Shown: positions 1 through 10,910 of the stretch, piece after piece
How the letters are laid out: each line of letters opens with the position of its first letter
Position numbering within the stretch: the stretch's first letter is position 1
Source: Cladophialophora immunda
Lineage: Eukaryota; Ascomycota; Eurotiomycetes; Chaetothyriales; Herpotrichiellaceae
Reading direction: 5' to 3'
DNA length: 64,000 bases
Assembly: GCF_000835495.1 (NCBI RefSeq)
Contig: NW_015622543.1
Span: forward strand, 1,596,239 to 1,660,238
Notes under the pieces: model-generated
The model's input: only the letters and a program-made list of their open reading frames with translations
What the model was told of the DNA's origin: nothing
Databases searched by the model: none
Made by a program: the position numbers and the translations under genes

Positions 1-635
1 CCCTTTGATTCATCTGATTGTTTTTGTTCCTCCCATCTAACCTTCACTTGGGACGCAGGGATCGGGTCGAAAGTGTGATTGAGGCTCGAGATTCGGGGGC
101 TTGGAGGTGTCGGGTACGTCACAGGCCGGGTGGTCGCTCGGCCGAAATACTGCTACGAGATACTGCCAGTCCGTCCTGCGGCCGTGCCTGTGTAGCTACT
201 CTGGTACTGTGCTGTAGACATAATGTTAATGATACTTATTACTTTCCACCCTTTTCGTCCCGTGGTCTCCGATCTATGCTGTACTTCTCCAATTATCGGA
301 CGGATGCGCAGGGTGAATGAAGGGCGATACCATTGAAGTATAGAAGTCGTTAAGACTCTTCTCGAGCTCTAATGACCGTCAAGTTTGGGTTGATCCTCTG
401 CTAAGGTTGCATGTCCATTTCCAGACCCATTTCCAGACCCATCCCATCCTTTTCATTGCCGTCTGTTGTTCGTTTGTCCTCCCGAAGAAGCCTCTCCTAC
501 GACCTCGTTGTGAAAGGCTCAGTTACGATTCGTGACGATCGATCACAATCCTTGCGCTTTAACGTCACGACTGCGTGCCTGTAAGTCAACGACTACCCCC
601 ACATATTTCATGTCCGCCTATTCCACTCATCGGCA
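1..635. other. intergenic, left edge
   Basis: No gene is recognised. A 100-codon open stretch at 18-320 shows no domain and no fungal start context. The part next to 635 is the 3' flank of the minus-strand dehydrogenase. A short direct repeat, 'ccagacccatt' followed by 'ccagacccatc', is seen near 421-442. Confidence 0.6.
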
Positions 636-1772
636 CTAAGTCTGGCTTCCCCTGACCAAGATCTTGACATGATCCTCCTTCTTCTCCAACAGTGCCTTGA
701 ACGCCTTCTCGACCGCATCCTCAAGCGGCACGGTCCCCGAGATCATCTTGGTCGCCTTCTCCGCAAAGTCCGCGTTCTTTTCCAGCGCCGAGATCACGGA
801 GCGAAAATCGTCCGCCGTGTAGCCGATGCCTCCCATGTACTTTTTCTCTAGAATCACGAGGTCGTTCGGGTTGATCTGGATCGGTTTGCTGTGGATCGCC
901 ACGTTGAACATCGTCCCGCCGGGCCGGGTCGCCGCGATGGCCGTGTCGAGGGTCGATTGGAGCCCCGAGGCATCGAAGGCGACGTGCACGCCCAGGTTTC
1001 CCGGCGTCAGTTGACGGCAGGTTGCGACCACGGGGTTAGAGTTGCCCGCTGTGTCATCTGAACCTGATGATGTGGGATCGATAACGGCATCTGCGCCGAA
1101 TTCTTGAGCACGGTCCCGCCGCTTCCCGAGCACTTCGCTGACCACGACGCGTCTGGCGCCGACGACCTTGAGGACCAGGAGTAGGCCAAGTCCGATGGGA
1201 CCTGCACCCTGCACCAAAGCGTCCTGTCCTGCTTGAAACCCCGAAACGCGAACCATGTGCCATGCCACAGAGAGGGGTTCGACCAATGCGCCGACATCCA
1301 GGGGCACGTTATCAGGGAGTGTGAATGCATTCGCGGCCTTGACGACTGCTTCTTCGGAGAAACCTCCGCTCAAAGCGTCGAGACCGTAATAGGCAGTCTT
1401 GGTGCACAGATTGATCCTGCCGATCTCACACATCGCACACTTGGACAGCCCGAACTGTGCATCTCCCAGGTTAGGCATGACAGCCACGCGATCTCCCACT
1501 TTGACATTAGATACGCTGGGGCCGAGTTCAACCACAGTGCCCGAGAATTCATGTCCCAGAATGACAGGCAGTCGAGCACCGGTCTGTTCGTGTGATGAGC
1601 CAGGCTGCGGACACATGATAGGTCCAGAGGTAAATTCTTTCAAATCAGTTCCACATAGCCCACAGAAGCCTGGGCGGATGCGAATCTCGTCTGGGCCACA
1701 TGGTAGAGAGGGAACCTGTTCGAGGCGAATGTCTGAGCGGCCATGGAAGCGTAGGGCGCTGAAAGACGACAT
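636..1772 (-). CDS. zinc-dependent medium-chain alcohol dehydrogenase (butanediol/sorbitol dehydrogenase-like)
   Basis: Single-exon gene of 378 residues, starting at the first ATG (1772-1770). It is a zinc-containing medium-chain dehydrogenase that should oxidise a secondary alcohol or polyol with NAD(P). Visible features are the catalytic-zinc set Cys40, His74-Glu75 (GHE motif) and Glu165, and the Rossmann turn GAGPIG at 189-194. The structural-zinc lobe has Cys112, Cys115 and Cys123, but the first expected cysteine (position 109) is Leu, so the structural site may be weak or absent. The overall pattern resembles fungal (R,R)-butanediol dehydrogenases. It is divergent from the DNA ligase across 1.2 kb. 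The family call is firm; the substrate is unknown. Confidence 0.88.
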   Translation of the reverse strand: MSSFSALRFHGRSDIRLEQVPSLPCGPDEIRIRPGFCGLCGTDLKEFTSGPIMCPQPGSSHEQTGARLPVILGHEFSGTVVELGPSVSNVKVGDRVAVMPNLGDAQFGLSKCAMCEIGRINLCTKTAYYGLDALSGGFSEEAVVKAANAFTLPDNVPLDVGALVEPLSVAWHMVRVSGFQAGQDALVQGAGPIGLGLLLVLKVVGARRVVVSEVLGKRRDRAQEFGADAVIDPTSSGSDDTAGNSNPVVATCRQLTPGNLGVHVAFDASGLQSTLDTAIAATRPGGTMFNVAIHSKPIQINPNDLVILEKKYMGGIGYTADDFRSVISALEKNADFAEKATKMISGTVPLEDAVEKAFKALLEKKEDHVKILVRGSQT

Positions 1773-2972
1773 TTCCTGGTGAGTAGGGTTTGCTCGGTTT
1801 AGAAGCAGGCCAAGGCACTTCTAGAGAGGACTGCTATGCTGCAGAATACTTCCAAAACTTCTGTGCTTTACCTGCTTGCCTTTGTTTTTATCGCGACATG
1901 CAGTGATACCCCCACTCTCAATGAGTTGTCCTTGCGTCACCGTGCGGGGGTCCGACATGATAGGGCAATCGCCAGTTCTCTCAGAAATCGATTGTAGGGC
2001 CTCTTTACCTACGTGTCAACTCCTGTGAGGGTGCTAGTGCGCGCACTCGGTAAAGCTCTGAGATTCACTGGATCGTCCATGGCACGGGTCATTGTGATCC
2101 GAATGCTAAGAGACCACAATTATGCCGGCGTGATCACCATGGAGGCGTAAGCGTGGTGATTGGGCACAATATGGCTCGTCTGCTGGGCCTGCAGCGACGT
2201 TGAAAGCTTGTTGGAAGGTGAAGTTGTGCTTTCGGACTGTCTGAGAGCGAAGGGCACTTCTGAGCGTTGAGAGGATTGGAAATCAGACTGTATAGCTGAT
2301 TAGAAACCCCCTCCTGGGATCTAGAAATTGTCCTGTGACTCGGCTCACAATTGCAGCATCCCATGGGTTCTGTCGACTTTGTAGCCTCTTCTCGGACGTT
2401 TGACCGTTGTTGAAGAGGCTATTGCTGGCGAATAAAAGAGCCCTTTGGTTGCTCTCTCGCTCCTTGTGCGCGAACCTACCAGGCAGAAAAGATGTCAGTA
2501 TTTCTGCGGATGTCCGCTGCTTGCTATATGATATGAGCAAGCTCTTTGTCCAGCTGCAAGTGCCATTCCTGACCTGTAATGCTAAAGTGCTTGTCTTCGT
2601 GGCACAAACAAACAAGCCGTCAAGGAGACTGATATGGGCATGGCGAGACGATTATAAGGCTCCTAACCCATTTTATCGGACGGTGAGCATGATGGCTAGT
2701 TACTATACCGATATATACGGGTCATGAAAGTTCTATGGATGATTCAAGGACGACGGAAGCCGACAGTGGCACAAGGGGCTTGTATGTTCACCAGCGTCGG
2801 TCGCTCACGTGAGATCGCGTCCTTAGCGCGAATCTTGGAAGTCGCGGTGTCGCGTCCTCAGCCACCCCTCTAGCACCTCTCACGACCAATCAATCATTCT
2901 CCCATACCAAACGTCGACCTCCCCTCCAAACGAGCTCTTCCACGTCTGATCTGTGGCGAGGCGCAAGCCCCA
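1773..2972. other. divergent intergenic region between dehydrogenase and ligase
   Basis: About 1.2 kb holding both promoters. Open stretches at 2134-2615 (-) and 2407-2727 (+) overlap each other, have no recognisable domain and are treated as chance. A pyrimidine-rich tract (about 2860-2945) precedes the ligase ATG, as is common just upstream of fungal starts. Confidence 0.6.
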
Positions 2973-5900
2973 ATGCCCTTCAAATACAGACACCTAGTAC
3001 AACTCCTTGAAGAACTTGATGCAGCGCGGAAACAAGCCCAGTTTTCCTCCACACGTCACTGCAAGCCGGCGGACGAACTCATCATCTCATGGTTTGGTCA
3101 ACACGACTCTGAGATCCTTCGGCATGGACCCTCCGCTGTGGCATTCCTGTCTTGCCTGCTATTGGGTCGAGTGCCACATCTTGTTTATGGCTTGCAGGAG
3201 AAATCGTTGGCCAGTGTATTATGCAAGGCTCTGTTCATCGAAAACACGACCCGTGGCCGCCAGTTGCAAGCATGGGAAGCGACAGGTCTCGACTTTGCCA
3301 CCTGCCTTGAGAAGTGTGTCATGGCCCTCTCCGAGAACGACTCGTCGCCGCCCGAACGAGAGGTAACGCTGGAAGAGATTGATGATGTTTTGCGACAGCT
3401 TGCTGCGAATTCCAGGTTTGCTTGCCCTGAGCTGAAAAACCGTAGGGATGGCGTCAAAGCCGAGGTCCTCCTACGGTCCATTCTATCCCGACTGCACAGC
3501 AAAGAGGCCAAATGGTTCGTACGGATGATTCTGAAATCTTATAGTCCTGTACAGATTCCAGAACACCTAGTCCTCGGATGCTTCCACTTCTTGCTGCCTG
3601 ATATTCTGCCCTTTCAAAACTCTCTCGACGAAGCGATCAAGATCCTGGGGAAGCCCGAATTGATCTCCATTCCTTATGATCCACCAAATGCGTTGCAACG
3701 AAAATATCGACAAGAATGCGCCCGTCTCGTAACACCTAAGCTTGGTGTTATGATCAAACGCCAAGAGTATGGCAAGGCAAGAAGTATTAGGCACTGCTGT
3801 CTGATGGCGAATACAAGGACGATGAGCGTCGAGCGGAAGTACGACGGTTGGTACTGCCAGATCCATATCGACAAATTAAAAGGTAAAGACTGTATACAAT
3901 TATTCTCCAAACGCGGGAAAGACTCAACAAAACCCTGGGTCCCGCTTCACCCAGCACTGGAAGCCGGTCTACGCCTTAGTGAACCGGACTGTGCTATTAC
4001 TCAGAACTGTATACTCGAGGGCGAAATGCTGGTCTGGAGCCGTTCGCGAAAATCGATCATGCCCTTCGAAAAGATCAGGAAATACATCCAGTACAACGGC
4101 AGAGCCATAGGCGCAGCTGCCGATTCTCCTAGATCGCCAGACGAACAACTGATGATCATCTTCTATGACTGCCTGTGGCATGACAGCCAGAACTTGGTCA
4201 ATGAGCCTCATCATATGCGGAGACAGCGATTGGAGCAGATCGTCAGTGTCACTGAAGGTGTCGCTCAGATTGGCGAGGGTCGGGAGATCAGATTCGGCTC
4301 CGCAAGTGCGAAGGAGGAACTCCGAAAGTTTTTCGGGCATGCGATTGAACAGAGATGGGAAGGATTCGTGCTCAAGGGTCGCCGCGACCCCTATTTGTCA
4401 ATCAATTGGAACGCTAACGCCATCAAGCTGAAGAAGGACTACATCAAGGGACTTGGGGACGCGGCCGATCTTTGTATTGTTGGCGGACGCAGGGATGCGG
4501 CAGAAGCAGAGCAGTGCGGTGGATCTCCCAACTGGACAGCCTTCTATGTTGCCTGCCTCCAGAATAAGGAGATCGTTCAAAGATTTGGAAGCAAGCCAGA
4601 GTTTCTGATCCTAGACATCCTTACACGTCAAACCATGTCGGAAGACACGTTTCGGGAACTGAACCAGCGTGGCTTGGGGTTCTGCTTGCCTTATTCCGAC
4701 TCGACAGAGCAGATGGATGTCAATATCGACCAGCCGGATATTAGGCGTCAACCTCCCACGGTCTTATTCACAAAGCCATTCGTTGTCGAAGTCACTGGGG
4801 CGGCCTTTACAAAGCCCTCGGACGTTGCCTATTACACCCTGCGGTTTCCTCGTAACGTCAGGCTGCACTTCGGTCGGCCTCTAACAGAGACCCATAGCTT
4901 TGAGGAGCTGCAGGAGATGGCAAAGGATAGCCTCACACCTGCAGGCCCTGAAGAGCAGGAAGAGATTGATTGGATCTTGCGTCTCACTGAAGCCGATGGA
5001 AAGCGAGACCAATGTGTCGACCTCCACGCCGGGGGTACGCCAAGTCCTTCACGCGTCTCGACTGCTAGCATCAGCATATGTACGTCGTCTCCTTTGACTG
5101 CCAGCCGCGGTGGGGCTATGGGCGTACACCCAACACATTCGTCTCTCAGCAGTCGCGATGTTGCTGTCAATCATGACGGCACACTAAGCCCCAGCACCGC
5201 GAGCAATCATGGACCATCCCATCCTCTGCTACCAGCAGATCACGTTGAGCTTGTGGACGGATCTACGGCACTGCCAGTGTCAATAAACCATACCTTTGGT
5301 CCTGAGTTGGGCGTGAAGCGTAAACGCGAGGGTTCCAGCTTGCCCGCCGTAGCCCACAAGCGGCCGAGGATCGATACAGCCAAGAGAGCTCTCATTCCTC
5401 TGGGGTCGTCCCTCCGAAGACAGACCTCTCCTGTTCACCCATATCAGCCTCCAGCAGTATTTCGCACCCCAACGACAACCACAGACCAGAGGTTCTCTGC
5501 CTCTATCGAAAGGCAGCCCCTTAGTGAACTGAAGAACGTCCGTACCAAACATGGTTCGGAGAAGCATAGCACCTCTCTAGCAGAGTGTGTTGCTCATGGC
5601 GAGAAGAATGCTGGAAGGACTATGGACATGCATGCGGAAAACAGAAGTTTCGCCACTCATCCAGGCAGCTCATCCACGACCAGGTCAGCCCACAGTCTGG
5701 ACGATATTATACTAACAGTCATGTCGTCTTCTGCGCTTTCGCTACAGGACGTCAAGTCCGTCAACCGAGTGACAATGGTGTTTGTCCAGCTTGTCGATAA
5801 GCCATATTCGAAGTCGGTCCGCAACACCATATACGGAACTACAAAGGCAGTCCTCAAAGAGTACAAGAGACAGCGCGATGCCGAAAGGGAATGGCGGCTC

Positions 5901-6176
5901 GAACGCTGCAGCAATGACCATGCATCTCAACCGCAGCCTTCGCAGCAACAACGCAGAATGATTCTATTCTATGACGAAAAGATGCGAACCTCCTTCTCAG
6001 ACTCTTCGTTGGACAGCCTCAAAGGAGCAGGCGACATCTTGCGAAATCAGCAGGTCAAGAAGTATTTCGCGGGAGGCTTGCTCATCACGGTCCACGCGGA
6101 TAGGGACGAAGTCATCTCCAGGGCGATTTGGTACTGGCGCGAGTCTGTTCGACTTTTGGATGAGTTGCAGCCGTGA
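2973..6176 (+). CDS. ATP-dependent DNA ligase, LIG4-like catalytic core
   Basis: Single-exon 1067-residue protein. Residues 1-250 look like the DNA-binding N-terminal domain of eukaryotic ligases. The nucleotidyltransferase core carries motif I around Lys289 (ERKYDG, the AMP-accepting lysine), motif III EGEMLVW (349-355), motif IIIa FYDCLWH, motif IV EGFVLKG (463-469) and motif V IKLKKDY-x-KGLGD (484-495), a form typical of ligase IV. An OB-fold region follows to about 640. Residues 680-920 are Ser/Pro/Thr-rich and probably disordered. A short ordered C-terminus (about 930-1067) follows, in which I see no clear tandem BRCT pair. Expected role: sealing nicks or double-strand breaks in the nucleus. 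The lack of the classical LIG4 tail suggests a LIG4-related paralogue and not LIG4 itself. Confidence 0.82.
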   Translation: MPFKYRHLVQLLEELDAARKQAQFSSTRHCKPADELIISWFGQHDSEILRHGPSAVAFLSCLLLGRVPHLVYGLQEKSLASVLCKALFIENTTRGRQLQAWEATGLDFATCLEKCVMALSENDSSPPEREVTLEEIDDVLRQLAANSRFACPELKNRRDGVKAEVLLRSILSRLHSKEAKWFVRMILKSYSPVQIPEHLVLGCFHFLLPDILPFQNSLDEAIKILGKPELISIPYDPPNALQRKYRQECARLVTPKLGVMIKRQEYGKARSIRHCCLMANTRTMSVERKYDGWYCQIHIDKLKGKDCIQLFSKRGKDSTKPWVPLHPALEAGLRLSEPDCAITQNCILEGEMLVWSRSRKSIMPFEKIRKYIQYNGRAIGAAADSPRSPDEQLMIIFYDCLWHDSQNLVNEPHHMRRQRLEQIVSVTEGVAQIGEGREIRFGSASAKEELRKFFGHAIEQRWEGFVLKGRRDPYLSINWNANAIKLKKDYIKGLGDAADLCIVGGRRDAAEAEQCGGSPNWTAFYVACLQNKEIVQRFGSKPEFLILDILTRQTMSEDTFRELNQRGLGFCLPYSDSTEQMDVNIDQPDIRRQPPTVLFTKPFVVEVTGAAFTKPSDVAYYTLRFPRNVRLHFGRPLTETHSFEELQEMAKDSLTPAGPEEQEEIDWILRLTEADGKRDQCVDLHAGGTPSPSRVSTASISICTSSPLTASRGGAMGVHPTHSSLSSRDVAVNHDGTLSPSTASNHGPSHPLLPADHVELVDGSTALPVSINHTFGPELGVKRKREGSSLPAVAHKRPRIDTAKRALIPLGSSLRRQTSPVHPYQPPAVFRTPTTTTDQRFSASIERQPLSELKNVRTKHGSEKHSTSLAECVAHGEKNAGRTMDMHAENRSFATHPGSSSTTRSAHSLDDIILTVMSSSALSLQDVKSVNRVTMVFVQLVDKPYSKSVRNTIYGTTKAVLKEYKRQRDAEREWRLERCSNDHASQPQPSQQQRRMILFYDEKMRTSFSDSSLDSLKGAGDILRNQQVKKYFAGGLLITVHADRDEVISRAIWYWRESVRLLDELQP

Positions 6177-6440
6177 TCAGGCAGGTACACACACTATGAT
6201 TGGAACGAGGATTCGGTTTCCGTACCTCCCTGGTCGATGTATAGACTGGTGTTATAATTTTGGGTACGAGATGATTACAATCCTTACAGAGAGCAAGAGA
6301 ATGGACGACGGGTCGTGAGGTAATGTGTAGATGGATATGTACATCAATCGATTCCGACGGCTGTTGAGAGTATGACAGTGAAGGGCAGCAGGCACACTTC
6401 GTGACCATTTCACGTTGACGAAGTGTCGAAAGTGAGTCCG

Positions 6441-8272
6441 CTAGAACAACCAGGCGACGAAAGTCCTGTAGAACCAGCCGCGGCGGCCCTTGGTCGCGGC
6501 GTCCTTCCGGGCCTTCTCGGCCAGAAACTCCTCCTCCTCGCGGTCGATGGCGTCTTTGCCGGTCCACAGGTCGGCCTCGGCGGGGCGCACGCGGCGACAG
6601 CGCGTCCACCACTTGTAGCCGGCGATCATGGCGAGGTAGAGGGGGATGCCGAGGTAGCCGGTGATGAAGTTCTTGTAGTCGAAGGCGCCGTAGGAGGACG
6701 GCGAGCGGACGAAGACGGCGAAGTTTTTGGTGAGGGCGATGAGGATGCACATGGCCAGGGCGCCGTAGGAGCCGGCCACGCCCAGCGGGGCCGTGTAGGC
6801 GAGGGCGGCGGACGGGACGGCCTGGGCGCGGCGGGCGCGCACGAAGCAGATGTGCGCGACCAGGATGGAGATCCAGGTCAGCAGGCCGAAGATGGTGACC
6901 AGGTTGACAAAGTAGCCGAACACGGTCTTGGAGTCGTCGGCCACGTTCATGAACGCCAGCAGCGCGAACGCCGCCGAGAGGCCCAGCGCGTACACCGGCA
7001 CGCCGCGGGAGTCGGTGCGCCGGAAGAGCGCCGGCGCGTGGCCCTCGCTGGCCAGCCCGTAGAGGGTGCGCGACGCGATGTACAGGTCCGAGTTGGACGC
7101 CGAGAAGACGAACAGCAGGATGCACCCATTCAGGATGCCCGGCAGGGCCGTGATGCCCGCCAGCTTGACGGCCACGACAAAGGGCGACGCCGACGCCGAC
7201 GACGACGCCTTGTTGGCGAACGCCAGCTCCTCGCTGTCGTACGGCACGAGCATGCCCAGCAGCAGCACGCTGAGGCAGTAGAAGAACAGGATGCGGTAGA
7301 AGGTCAGCTTGATCGCCCGCGGGATCGTTTTGCGCGGGTTCTGCGCCTCGCCCACCGTGACGCCCACCAGCTCCGTCCCCAGGTAGGCGAACGTGGCCGT
7401 CACCATGGTGGACCAGAAGGCCAGGAACCGTCCCGTGGCGCCGTCTTCAATGTACTCTGCGAACGCCCCGGGGTCACTCCAGTAGCGAAAGCCCTTGCGG
7501 TCGTGGTCCGGCCCACCACCCAGGGCGAGCACGAGGGATAAGATGATGACACCGACGATGACGATTACCTTGATCGTAGAGAGCCAGAACTCGAACTCGC
7601 CAAAGAACCGAATGCCGAAGTAGTTGATGCAGACGATGGCGACCCAGAAGACGGCGATGAACACTCCGGGATTGACGCGGTCCCGGTCCACCCAGTATTG
7701 GATGATCAATGCCCCAGCAGTCAATTGATTGGGTGTCACTATGATATACTTGAACCAATACCTGTGCACGTTAGCCTTTCGATATCAATGTATTGGGTTG
7801 GGAAAGACCGACGTGTAGCCGAGAGCAAACCCCAGTGCAGGGTCACAGAATCTGGCGGCGTAACCGGTGAATCCTGACGACAGCGGCAGCCAGGCGGCCA
7901 TCTCTCCCAGCGCACACATGACAAGGTAGACAAGCAATCCGACAATGGTGTATGAGATGAATATAGAGCCTGGACCTGCCTGGGCCAGAGCTTTGCCAGT
8001 TCCAATAATCAGTCCGGTACCTGTCGTCAAAAGTCAGAATAGATTCATTGTTTTGCTGGAGTGCCTCTGTGTGACCAACCGATAGCGCCCCCAATGGCGA
8101 TCATGGTTATGTGGCGGGCCTTGAGGCCGCGGTGAAGTCGAGTTCTCTCTTCATTCTCGCCGCCATGGATACCTTGTCGGCTCTCTATGGGCGAGACTGT
8201 TTGTTCTCTGATCTGTTTCTCTGCAGCATCCGCGTCTGGGGATGAAGTAGAATACCTCTGGTGAAGATCCAT
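6441..8272 (-). CDS. amino-acid permease (APC superfamily, YAT/GAP type)
   Basis: Three exons: 8272-8080, 8020-7813 and 7761-6441, with introns of 59 and 51 bp. The coding length closes in frame at 573 residues. The start is ATG at 8272. Exon 1 ends in the hallmark of this family (GLKARHITMIAIGGAIG) and exon 2 continues GTGLIIGTGKALAQAGP, the start of membrane helix 1. About twelve hydrophobic segments follow, and the C-terminal tail is charged. The second donor reads GTCGGT, which is weak, but it gives the expected join GYT-YWFKY. Plasma-membrane proton-coupled uptake of amino acids is expected; specificity cannot be read. Exon 3 is strikingly GC-rich at third positions, which creates long false frames on the opposite strand. 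Confidence 0.9.
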
Positions 8273-9209
8273 CCTGGAGAACAACCAAAGGGACGTCGAA
8301 GGAAAGCATAGAATACGACAAGCTAACTTGACCTAACTGCTTCCTACCTCCACGGAAGGCCAAAGCGAGCCAGAGATGGTGAGCGGATCAAAGAGGAAGA
8401 CTCGATACTTATCATTTTGACGCTACCTCGCCTGGCAACTGCTGTCAGACTGAACCTTTGGGCGGAGGATTCCTGGTCGATCAGTTGTGGCCGAGACTTG
8501 TCCTTGGACTATGTCACATTATCTCAAAGACCAGGGATGAGGCTGCGCCAAGTATATTCGCTGTCCAAGTGTCGGCTGCATGGGCGGAATCCCGCACCAG
8601 CTGCATGTTTGACTGGAGGAACCCAAGAGGATCTGCGGGGTTTCGGGATCTTGGTTCGCTGGTCAATGCTGCGGTGATGAGACCCAAGAAATACCAAGAA
8701 CTCTTGGAACCCAGGGAGAAGATAAGGAGTGGGAGTTTCTGCCCTGCAAATGGACCCAAGTTGCATAACATCAATGAAAAGGTGACACCGGGGGCAGTGC
8801 TGGTGGAAGACGTGCGCCCAGGCCTGAGTGGAGCACAGTAGCACCAGCTTGAACTGACCACAGCTCGCTGTATAGCGTCCACTTGCGCCAGAGAGCATAT
8901 CGACTTGCGAAAGCGATGGAGCTTTTCACAAGGGCGCATTGAGCGTGTGGGTGCTCTATTGTCTGGGTTCGAGGACTCCATTTGCAGGGTTATAGATAGT
9001 AGATTTTTGAATGAGTCGAGTGCGTGGTCGGTGCTGCTCGATATACATTTGACCTCGAAACAGATCTTGTGGTCATATAAAACAGGTCATCAATTTTCCA
9101 TCATCACTCACCTGAATGCCTTTTGTCTTCCCTGTGCCCGCTCACCTAACTCCCAAGCCTTGTCACCCACCCAAACGTAGATTGCTTGCGGGAGCGCATC
9201 CCGAACATT
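8273..9209. other. intergenic region, permease upstream / scramblase downstream
   Basis: About 0.94 kb. Several mutually overlapping open stretches on both strands (for example 8514-8981 on minus, 8458-8841 on plus) have no recognisable domain. The permease promoter should lie in 8273-8700. I see no further gene. Confidence 0.5.
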
Positions 9210-10910
9210 TCAGCTGCCCCAGAAAGAATCCCACAAGTCTGAGAACCAGCCGCCACCTCCGCCTTCCCCTGCTCCAGACCCTCCTCCTTGAGGTCCGTCT
9301 TTAAAAGGATCCGAGTCTTCTGACCCCCAGATATCTTCACCTTGATGCGGCTCGTCAGAACCGCTTTGCGGAAAGTCAGTATCGAATGGTTGGCCAGAGG
9401 GCTGATCCGGAGACGGTCGTTGCTGAGGATTGTCCTCATCGGCTGCGGGCTCGGACCTTCGTCCCATTCCCCGTTGCATTGCTTCGTAACCTGCCATCGT
9501 CCCGGCGCCCGCAATAGCACCTTCACCCATCCCTGCTGCTCCGCCTGCAGCCGATCCAACTGCTCGACCAGCTCCTCCGACAACAGCACCGCCAGCCTCG
9601 GCAGCTCCAGCAGCTCCAATAGCTCCAGCCTCTCCGGCCCCGGCTGCCCCAGCTCCAGCAGCGCCGCCAGCCGCTTCTCCGGCACCACCTCCAAGCCAGA
9701 TGGGGAAGAATCCATGCCCTCCGCTATGCCGAGAGAAGTAGTCATAATCGATCGTCACGGCGGTGGCGAGCATCACGGCTCTTTGATCAAGCGTCATCCC
9801 GTAGTTGCCTTCTCTCCCCCCCAATGCCTCTGCATAGCCACGGTCACCCTGCTTGTCTGCTGGCTCTGGCGTCCCAGCCGCATCCATCCGTAAAACGTAG
9901 CTTCCAGTATCTGTGAAGATTTCTCGTCCAAATCCCCGGAATTCGCGATTAACCGATCCGATCTTCTGGTTGTTTTGATCCAGCAGAGAGAAGTCCCAAG
10001 ATAAGAAGGGCTCATTGACTGCGGCGAATTGGGTAAAGTCTGTGGTCGAACGAGACCTGGTATTTTCTGCAATTTGGCTCTGCTGCAGGCTCGACAGTTC
10101 CTCACCTCTCCTCCTTGAGATCGCATCTGGGCCAGGGTCATTCAAGGCGAGGTCGTGGGAAAGAAAGAGATCGTATTTACGGCGTAGTGGCGCCCACTGT
10201 GAATGTGTCTCGCCAATGATGCGCATTGATTCCAGGGGAAGAGGAGATATTTGTGGCTGGTCTATCGAATCGGCATTTTGTGAAGTTAGCATCGTGGAAG
10301 AGGATCTCTGGGTCTCGGAAGGCGTGTCCCAGGGGTCGTAGACCCGAATGCGAGTGTTGATCCACGAAAATGGGCGATGGAACCTCAGCACCTCCCGCGA
10401 CTGACGATTGAAGACGTGGGTGGTGAACGCCCGATGTGTTGCGAAGAATTGCCTCCTCATAGTGTACCCTATGCCACCCTCATGCTCGGCCATGTACCCA
10501 ATGTGATTCCCGTGGGGATCAAGTATGACATATCGATTGGCTTGCTCGAAGCCGATCAAGACGTTCATCATTTCCAGTTGTCGCTGAACAACTATGCCTG
10601 ACTGAGATAGGATGTCGGCGGCAGGGTGATCGGACTTGAGGATAGCGTTTGCATCTTCCGCTATGTGTACGGGGGCCAGGAGAGAATTGTCTTGAGGATT
10701 TGTGTTGGCTAGGAGTTCCTCCATCGACGGGCTTTTCGGTGGAGGGTTTCCCTGCGAGGACGTCGAGCCATCTTGCTCTTTCTTCGGATTGGGTCCTGTG
10801 GACGATTGCCGCAGGCCTTTGCTGAAATTTCTACCGACAATGAAAATCCGCGGTGTTGGGCTCAGTGCAGCGCACGCAGAGCGCCTGAGAAGAGAGGCAG
10901 GGTTCAGCAT
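9210..10910 (-). CDS. mitochondrial phospholipid scramblase-family protein (AIM25-like)
   Basis: Single-exon 566-residue protein with ATG at 10910. The first 40 residues are rich in Arg, Ser and Ala (MLNPASLLRRSACAALS), consistent with a mitochondrial presequence. Residues about 90-400 match the scramblase fold: QRQLEMMNVLIGFEQANRY, then a beta-rich core (YVILDPHGNHIGYMAE, MRRQFFATHRAF) ending near FFSRHSGG. This is the organisation of yeast Aim25 and fungal scramblase homologues. Unusually, the predicted membrane segment is followed by a long Ala/Gly-rich tract (about residues 410-470), then an acidic Gly-rich tail. Role inferred from the family: lipid handling at the mitochondrial inner membrane. 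Confidence 0.82.
   Translation of the reverse strand: MLNPASLLRRSACAALSPTPRIFIVGRNFSKGLRQSSTGPNPKKEQDGSTSSQGNPPPKSPSMEELLANTNPQDNSLLAPVHIAEDANAILKSDHPAADILSQSGIVVQRQLEMMNVLIGFEQANRYVILDPHGNHIGYMAEHEGGIGYTMRRQFFATHRAFTTHVFNRQSREVLRFHRPFSWINTRIRVYDPWDTPSETQRSSSTMLTSQNADSIDQPQISPLPLESMRIIGETHSQWAPLRRKYDLFLSHDLALNDPGPDAISRRRGEELSSLQQSQIAENTRSRSTTDFTQFAAVNEPFLSWDFSLLDQNNQKIGSVNREFRGFGREIFTDTGSYVLRMDAAGTPEPADKQGDRGYAEALGGREGNYGMTLDQRAVMLATAVTIDYDYFSRHSGGHGFFPIWLGGGAGEAAGGAAGAGAAGAGEAGAIGAAGAAEAGGAVVGGAGRAVGSAAGGAAGMGEGAIAGAGTMAGYEAMQRGMGRRSEPAADEDNPQQRPSPDQPSGQPFDTDFPQSGSDEPHQGEDIWGSEDSDPFKDGPQGGGSGAGEGGGGGWFSDLWDSFWGS

Noticed and set aside
6423..7541. 372-codon plus-strand open frame
   Set aside because: It is antisense to the permease third exon. 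The high third-position GC of that exon removes stops on the other strand, and its Arg/Gly/Glu/Asp-rich translation has no domain.
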